From Ahrensia sp. (GTDB taxonomy: Bacteria; Pseudomonadota; Alphaproteobacteria; Rhizobiales; Rhizobiaceae), in NCBI GenBank assembly GCA_002698425.1, contig NZXU01000030.1, forward strand, positions 1 through 37,370: a DNA stretch of 37,370 bases, given 5' to 3'. Under the pieces are notes generated by a model. It was not told the DNA's origin. It saw nothing but the letters and a program-made list of their open reading frames with translations, and did not search any database. The translations under genes were made by a program, and so were the position numbers. Position 1 is the stretch's first letter; each line of letters opens with the position of its first letter. Below, piece after piece: positions 32,692 through 37,370 of the stretch.

Positions 32692-34218
32692 ATGGTCACA
32701 CTGGTGCAGCCTCGAACCACGACGACCCGTTGGACAGTCGTTGCCGACGCGGTGGCACTCTTTTCGGGACTGTTTCTCGTCCTCTACGCCGCGAAGCTGT
32801 TCGTGGTTCTCCGGTATTCGGGCGTCATGCCCTTCGGGGACGAATGGGATGCCGGCGCCGCGTATTTGTATGGCCCTTATATTCGCGGTGAGCTTTCATT
32901 CCCGGAGCTTTTTTCGGCACATAATGAGCACAGGATTACGACCTCCCGGATACTCGGACTGATCGTCTTCGAACTTGCGGGCGAGTGGAATCCGAAAGTG
33001 CTGATGGTCGTCAATGCCGCGATCCATGCGGGGTTCCTGACCTGGTTCGTGCAGCTCTTGTTTCGTGCGGCGCCGGCCTGGGGCCGCGCGGGGTTTCTCG
33101 TCTTTTCGACGCTGGTTTTCTGCGTACCCGTCGGTCACGAAAACACGATCATGGGCATGAATGCCCATTTCTATTTTCTTTTGTTGCTATCGGTCGCCGC
33201 GCTGAAAGTCGCGATGGCCAACAATGCTTTTTCGCGGGCATGGTTCGGAGCACTGCTGCTTATGCTGCTCGGCTATCTCTCGATGGCGTCCGGCGCCTTG
33301 ACCCCGTTTGCGGCGGCATTCGTCCATTTCTGCCAGATGCTGTTTTCCTCGCGACGTCGAAACGCTCGGGAAACCGCCGGTGTCTTCCTGCTGCTGGCGA
33401 TCGGCGTACTGTTGATCTGGACGGTGCCCCTCAGACCGGAAAACAGATTTCACGCGGATGGACTTTTCGAGTTCCTGTCGGCCTTCTCGAAGGCGTCCGT
33501 GGCTCCTTTGCCCGAATTCCCCGGCTTCTTCCTCGTCGTTCAGGGTCCGGTGATCGCGTTCTTCGTCTACGTACTGAGACAGCGGCCTAAATTTTCGGAT
33601 CTGTCGTGGTTCGTCGTCGCGGTTGCGGTGTGGGCGGCGGCGCAGATGGCTTCCATCGCATTTGCAAGGGCCCCGATCGCATCGAGTCCGCGCTACCATG
33701 ACCTGCTGATCGTCATGGCGCCGCTCAATCTCTTCGCGTTGTTGTGGCTCTTGGATCGCCTTGGACGGCTTCGGCTCGTCGGGGCAATCTGGGCGATTGG
33801 CTATCTGGCATTGCTGTTGGGGCCTGTGAATACCGAAGCATTCCGTGCCCTTCAGCGCCACAAGGCGAGGCTGGACAACCAGACGGCCCATCTCGGCGCA
33901 TTCCTGAATTCAGGAGACGCCGAGGCATTCGAGAGCAAGCCGCGCTGGGTGCCATATCCGGTCGCGGACCGGCTGGCGGCGATCCTGTCGGCATCGGAAA
34001 TCCGCTCGATCCTTCCGGCGGAGTTGCGGCCGGCCGACGCGGATATCGCATCGGCGCGCGAGCATATGGTTTTGAAAGGACGGCTTTCGGGCCCGACGCG
34101 ATCGGTGACCGAATTGCTGTTGCGCAACTGGTACGTGCTGGCATGGCTTGGCGTGATCTTGATGCTGCCCGGCTCGATGCGCGCACTGCGCCAGATGAAG
34201 CCGGGCATTCAGCAGTGA
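32692..34218 (+). CDS. Polytopic membrane protein, possible GT-C-type glycosyltransferase
   Basis: A 508-residue protein with about ten hydrophobic spans; I do not recognise the family firmly. After the first span comes PFGDEWDAG (Asp50-Glu51, Asp53) and SAHNEHRITTSR (His77-Arg81). An acidic pair in the first outer loop is typical of lipid-linked-sugar GT-C enzymes, so a transferase role is possible. The C-terminal roughly 110 residues are soluble. The base composition is visibly more A/T-rich than its neighbours, hinting at transfer. The ATG at 32692 follows TAGGTGCGG. It is divergent from the GT2 gene, supporting a glycan theme. Confidence 0.7.
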   Translation: MVTLVQPRTTTTRWTVVADAVALFSGLFLVLYAAKLFVVLRYSGVMPFGDEWDAGAAYLYGPYIRGELSFPELFSAHNEHRITTSRILGLIVFELAGEWNPKVLMVVNAAIHAGFLTWFVQLLFRAAPAWGRAGFLVFSTLVFCVPVGHENTIMGMNAHFYFLLLLSVAALKVAMANNAFSRAWFGALLLMLLGYLSMASGALTPFAAAFVHFCQMLFSSRRRNARETAGVFLLLAIGVLLIWTVPLRPENRFHADGLFEFLSAFSKASVAPLPEFPGFFLVVQGPVIAFFVYVLRQRPKFSDLSWFVVAVAVWAAAQMASIAFARAPIASSPRYHDLLIVMAPLNLFALLWLLDRLGRLRLVGAIWAIGYLALLLGPVNTEAFRALQRHKARLDNQTAHLGAFLNSGDAEAFESKPRWVPYPVADRLAAILSASEIRSILPAELRPADADIASAREHMVLKGRLSGPTRSVTELLLRNWYVLAWLGVILMLPGSMRALRQMKPGIQQ

Positions 34219-34285
34219 CGGTGTGCCGGGTGGAAAGCGGCAATATGTGGCTGGCACGCCGCCGCCGGTTCCGCTAAGCCAAGCC

Positions 34286-35209
34286 ATGCGTTTTTTCGCC
34301 CTTCCCGGAGCCCTCGCGGCCGTCGTCCTCGCCATGCTGGCGGCCTTCCCGGCCGAGGCCGGCGATCCGCCGCGTCTGTCCGACCCCAACAACCGCGTCG
34401 CGCGCACCGACCTGACCGGGCTCTTGCGGCTTCGCTTCCTGACGACGCTCGACTTCCCGCCCTTCAATTTCGCCGATCCGCAACGCCGCCCGACCGGCTT
34501 CAATGTCGAGATCGCGCGGGCGATCTGCGCGGAACTGCAGATCGAGGCGAAATGCGAGATCCAGGCGATGCCCTGGGAGGAACTCGACGGCGCGCTGGAT
34601 GGCCTGCGCGGCGAGGCGATCATCGCCGGCCATGGCATCACCACGGACCTGCGCGCCGCGCGGGCGGTGTCGCGGCCCTATTTCAAGTTTCCGGCGCGCT
34701 TTGTCGCGCGCTCGGAATTCAAGCCGACCAGCACCGACATGTACACGATCGCGCGCGACCGGAAGGTCGCGGTCGTCGCCGGCAGCGCCCATGCGGCGAT
34801 GCTGAAGGCATGGTTCCGCGAGGCGGAGGCCGTGGAGGTGGACGACGAGGCGGCCGCCCACAAGGCGCTGCTCGACGGCCAGGCCGACCTGGTCTTCGGC
34901 GACGGGGTGGCGTTGTCCTTCTGGCTCGCCTCGCCGGATGCGAGCGGATGCTGCAGTTTCGTCTCCGGCCCGTTCCTGTCGGACCATTTCCTCGGTGACG
35001 GCATGGCGATCGTCATGCGCAAGGACAGCCTGCGGGTGATGGAGGCGCTGGACGCCGCGCTCAATGCGCTGGAGGAAAAGGGCGTCTATCGCGAAATCTA
35101 TTCGCGCTATTTACCGCTCGACCCCTTCGCCGACGGCATCGCCATGCCGCCGCGCCCGGCTTCAGAGACGGGTGAAGGGCAGGCGGAGCGCCCAGAGCAG
35201 TCCGGCTGA
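34286..35209 (+). CDS. Periplasmic solute-binding protein, family 3
   Basis: A 307-residue protein with a signal peptide (about 1-24, ending AFPAEA). The family 3 binding fold is recognisable from FLTTLDFPPFNFADPQRRP, GFNVEIARAICAEL, VAVVAGSAHAAML, GQADLVFGDGVAL and the closing GVYREIYSRY. It should bind an amino acid or similar small solute, but no ABC permease or ATPase gene is adjacent, so it is an orphan receptor in this window. The ATG at 34286 is chosen because the signal peptide begins there. The last 48 bases overlap the convergent sterol-desaturase gene. Confidence 0.85.
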   Translation: MRFFALPGALAAVVLAMLAAFPAEAGDPPRLSDPNNRVARTDLTGLLRLRFLTTLDFPPFNFADPQRRPTGFNVEIARAICAELQIEAKCEIQAMPWEELDGALDGLRGEAIIAGHGITTDLRAARAVSRPYFKFPARFVARSEFKPTSTDMYTIARDRKVAVVAGSAHAAMLKAWFREAEAVEVDDEAAAHKALLDGQADLVFGDGVALSFWLASPDASGCCSFVSGPFLSDHFLGDGMAIVMRKDSLRVMEALDAALNALEEKGVYREIYSRYLPLDPFADGIAMPPRPASETGEGQAERPEQSG

Positions 35210-35965
35210 TACCGGCCCGCGATATTCCTTTAGCCCGATCTGCATGCCCTCATGGCCGAGCTTCGGTTGCGCATTGTAGGTGCGAAACAGCCGGTCCCAG
35301 AACGGGAAATTGAAACCGTAATTCGAATCCGTCTCGCGCGGCGTCGAGGAGTGATGGACGCGGTGCATGTCCGGCGTGACGATCACCCGGCGCAGCCAGC
35401 GGTCGATCGGCTGGGGCAGATCGATGTTGGAATGATTGAACATCGCCGTGCCGTTCAGGACGATTTCGAAAACCAGCACCGCCACGGCCGGCGCGCCGAG
35501 CGCGATCACGATGGCCGCCTTCCAGAACATCGACAGGACGATCTCGATCGGGTGGAAGCGCAGCGCCGTCGTCACGTCGAAACCGTTATCGGCATGATGC
35601 ATGCGGTGGATGCGCCACAGGATCGGGATCTTGTGGCTGGCGACATGTTCGAGCCAGACCGCGAAATCGAGGATGACGAAGGAGAGGATGCCGGCGACCA
35701 GCGGCGAAATGCCGAGCGCGGGGAACAGGCCCCAGCCCTTCTCGGCCGCGAAGATCGCAGTGCCGACGGCGGCGGCCGGAAAGACGATCCTGAGCGCGAT
35801 CGAGGACAGGACGACGATCGACAGGTTGGTGAACCAGCGCTTCGACTTCCACGCGCCGCGCATCTCCTCGCGTTCGAGGCGCGGCGACCATAATTCATAG
35901 ATCGCCATCGCCGCGAAGATCGCCAGGAAGGCCGTCAGCCGGATCGTTGCTTCGGAGAAGAGCAT
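35162..35965 (-). CDS. Sterol desaturase / fatty acid hydroxylase family protein
   Basis: A 267-residue membrane di-iron enzyme. The His clusters that hold the two irons are present: HVASH (107-111), HRMHH (120-124), NHS (178) and HRVHH (201-205), between four or so spans. Family members hydroxylate or desaturate lipids; the substrate is not predictable here. The ATG at 35965 (MLFSEATIRL) has AGACAGG upstream; a GTG five codons earlier is possible. Its 3' end overlaps the solute-binding gene by 48 bases in convergent orientation. Confidence 0.9.
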   Translation of the reverse strand: MLFSEATIRLTAFLAIFAAMAIYELWSPRLEREEMRGAWKSKRWFTNLSIVVLSSIALRIVFPAAAVGTAIFAAEKGWGLFPALGISPLVAGILSFVILDFAVWLEHVASHKIPILWRIHRMHHADNGFDVTTALRFHPIEIVLSMFWKAAIVIALGAPAVAVLVFEIVLNGTAMFNHSNIDLPQPIDRWLRRVIVTPDMHRVHHSSTPRETDSNYGFNFPFWDRLFRTYNAQPKLGHEGMQIGLKEYRGPVSAGLLWALRLPFTRL

Positions 35966-36039
35966 TGGCCTGTCTCGCACGCGGAATGCGCTCCCGACGT
36001 GATCGGGCCCGGGCGCATCAACCGCAAGTCAAATTCCGG

Positions 36040-36450
36040 TCAGGGCAGGCGGAAGCGCGCCCGCGCCGACCGCTCGATCGCCGCCGCGACAAGATTGTCC
36101 AGTTCCAGCTCATCGCGAAGGATCTGCAGGAAGCGCAGTTCCTCCTGCTCGGCGTGCAGATCCGCCGAGGCGATCTCGACGGCGACGGCATACGCCGTGT
36201 CGTAGAGGCGCTCGGGCAGGTTCGCCTTGACCATGCCGAGGATCTGGTCGAGCCCCGACGGCTCGTTGAGGATCCCGGAGCAGCGGTTCGCGGTTTCGAC
36301 GAGCTGGTCGCGGGTAAATCCGTCGAAGATCGGCAGCGTGTCGACGGTATTGCCGATACGCGCAAGTTCGCGCTCCGAAAGCGTCGTGTCGGCTGCGGCC
36401 ATCGTGACCATGATGAAGGCAAGCGCCTCCTGCTCGGATAATGTGCTCAT
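36040..36450 (-). CDS. TerB-like (tellurite resistance TerB family) protein
   Basis: A 136-residue, all-helical cytosolic protein with the acidic TerB pattern: [20 protein letters not shown] near the N-terminus and [20 protein letters not shown] near the C-terminus. Each carries the A.AD...S/H..E metal-type motif. No other ter genes are near, so tellurite resistance is not implied. The ATG at 36450 follows GGGGAATTCG. It is divergent from lysK with 143 bases between. Confidence 0.8.
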   Translation of the reverse strand: MSTLSEQEALAFIMVTMAAADTTLSERELARIGNTVDTLPIFDGFTRDQLVETANRCSGILNEPSGLDQILGMVKANLPERLYDTAYAVAVEIASADLHAEQEELRFLQILRDELELDNLVAAAIERSARARFRLP

Positions 36451-36593
36451 CGAATTCCCCGTGGCGTCTCGGGCAACAGGTAGTCGCGCATGCTTGGCTT
36501 CGCAAGCCGGAGACTGTAAAGGCAGGCGGACAAATGGCCGCGCGGCGCCGTCCGCACGCCATGAAAACACCCGACGACCAGGACGAAAAAGAA

Positions 36594-37370
36594 ATGAGCG
36601 CCAATCCGGCCTTGCCCCAACTCGAATTTTCACCGGAGCTTCTGGAAGCCGCCGGCAAGACCAAGGCCTGGCCTTTCGAGGAAGCGCGCAAGATCGTCAA
36701 ACGCTACGAGAAGTCCGGATTTCCCGATGTCGTCCTGTTCGAAACCGGCTACGGCCCATCCGGCCTGCCGCATATCGGCACTTTCGGCGAGGTGGCCCGC
36801 ACGACCATGGTCCGCACCGCCTTCCGCGTGCTGACGGAGGACAAGGTCGCGACCAAGCTTTTGTGCTTCTCCGACGACATGGACGGCATGCGCAAGATTC
36901 CGGACAACGTGCCGGACCGGTCCTTCCTGGAGCCGCATCTTCACAAGCCGCTGACTGCGGTGCCGAACCCGTTCGGTGGCGATTTCGAGAGTTTCGGCCA
37001 TCACAACAACGCGATGCTGCGCCGTTTCCTCGACACGTTCGGCTTCGACTACGAGTTCGCAAGCGCGACCGAATACTACAAATCGGGCCGTTTCGACGCA
37101 ATTATCCAGCGCGTCGCCGAGCGCTATGACGCGGTCATGGACATCATGCTGCCGACGCTCGGCGAGGAGCGCCGTGCGACCTATTCGCCTTTCCTGCCGA
37201 TCTCGCCGAAGACCGGTCGTGTCCTCTACGTGCCGATGAAGGCTGTCGATGCCGGGGCCGGCACGATCACCTATGTGGACGAGGATGGCGAGGAGATGAC
37301 GCAAGCCATCACCGGCGGCCAGGTCAAGCTGCAGTGGAAGCCGGATTTCGGCGCGCGCTGGGCGGCGCTC
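36594..37370 (+). CDS. lysK: Class I lysyl-tRNA synthetase (3' partial)
   Basis: The first 259 codons of a class I LysRS; the gene runs past the window end. It opens with [21 protein letters not shown] (in part) and has the HIGH-type ATP motif as HIGTFGE at residue 60 and the [13 protein letters not shown] block. The KMSKS loop would lie beyond the window. Class I LysRS replaces the class II enzyme in most alphaproteobacteria. The ATG at 36594 with AGGACG upstream is preferred; an in-frame ATG at 36561 would add 11 charged residues. Confidence 0.95.
   Translation, partial: MSANPALPQLEFSPELLEAAGKTKAWPFEEARKIVKRYEKSGFPDVVLFETGYGPSGLPHIGTFGEVARTTMVRTAFRVLTEDKVATKLLCFSDDMDGMRKIPDNVPDRSFLEPHLHKPLTAVPNPFGGDFESFGHHNNAMLRRFLDTFGFDYEFASATEYYKSGRFDAIIQRVAERYDAVMDIMLPTLGEERRATYSPFLPISPKTGRVLYVPMKAVDAGAGTITYVDEDGEEMTQAITGGQVKLQWKPDFGARWAAL

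Noticed and set aside
36040..36450. Tellurite resistance locus.
   Set aside because: Only a lone TerB-like protein is present; no terA, terC, terD or terZ neighbours, so the resistance label is not supported.
1..37370. tRNA, rRNA, CRISPR array, insertion sequence or prophage.
   Set aside because: I saw no cloverleaf-type sequence, regularly spaced repeats, transposase motifs or integrase motifs on either strand.

Overview
The window is a high-GC chromosomal segment from an alphaproteobacterium, most likely of the order Hyphomicrobiales (Rhizobiales). The evidence is a GcrA cell-cycle regulator, GANTC sites clustered ahead of it, a SAM-II riboswitch ahead of metZ, the long two-domain form of dCTP deaminase, a class I lysyl-tRNA synthetase, extended PstC and PstA permeases, and the argD-argF-hslO gene order. 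I cannot assign a genus. Genes are densely packed, often with 4-base ATGA stop/start overlaps. I see no tRNA, rRNA, insertion sequence, prophage or CRISPR.

Layout. 1-3071: end of a form II carbon-monoxide-dehydrogenase-like molybdenum hydroxylase operon (large subunit cut by the window edge, then the FAD subunit), closed by a clear terminator. 3200-7408: an envelope block. Two closely related L,D-transpeptidase lipoproteins face each other around a four-EF-hand secreted protein, a small repeat-like secreted protein, an ECF sigma factor, a small membrane protein (candidate anti-sigma factor) and a membrane-anchored periplasmic sensor-like protein. 7486-9787: a nitronate monooxygenase with a palindromic operator candidate, and an unrecognised single-span membrane protein. 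9805-18534: phosphate homeostasis: polyphosphate kinase 2, divergent from phoR-pstSCAB-phoU-phoB, with a three-unit PHO box before pstS. 18610-19490: gcrA and a 326-base upstream region holding six GANTC sites and an orphan terminator. 19491-22653: argD-argF-hslO. 22660-27140: trkH-apaG on the minus strand; a CDP-alcohol phosphotransferase, an M20 amidohydrolase and a LysE-type exporter on the plus strand. 27207-28526: metZ under a SAM-II riboswitch with an intrinsic terminator. 28631-30505: dcd and a voltage-gated sodium channel of the bacterial Nav type. 30576-37370: a membrane GT2 glycosyltransferase with an N-terminal GspE-like domain, a divergent polytopic membrane protein, a solute-binding protein, a sterol-desaturase-family enzyme, a TerB-like protein and the start of lysK.

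The best-understood unit is the Pho block: PhoR senses phosphate status through PstSCAB/PhoU and phosphorylates PhoB, which should act at the PHO box, while the adjacent PPK2 links the locus to polyphosphate. The least understood and most system-like block is the 3.2-7.4 kb envelope cassette, where calcium-binding, sigma-factor signalling and peptidoglycan cross-linking genes lie together. No function has been demonstrated for any gene here; all calls come from reading motifs, gene order and nucleotide signals by eye.
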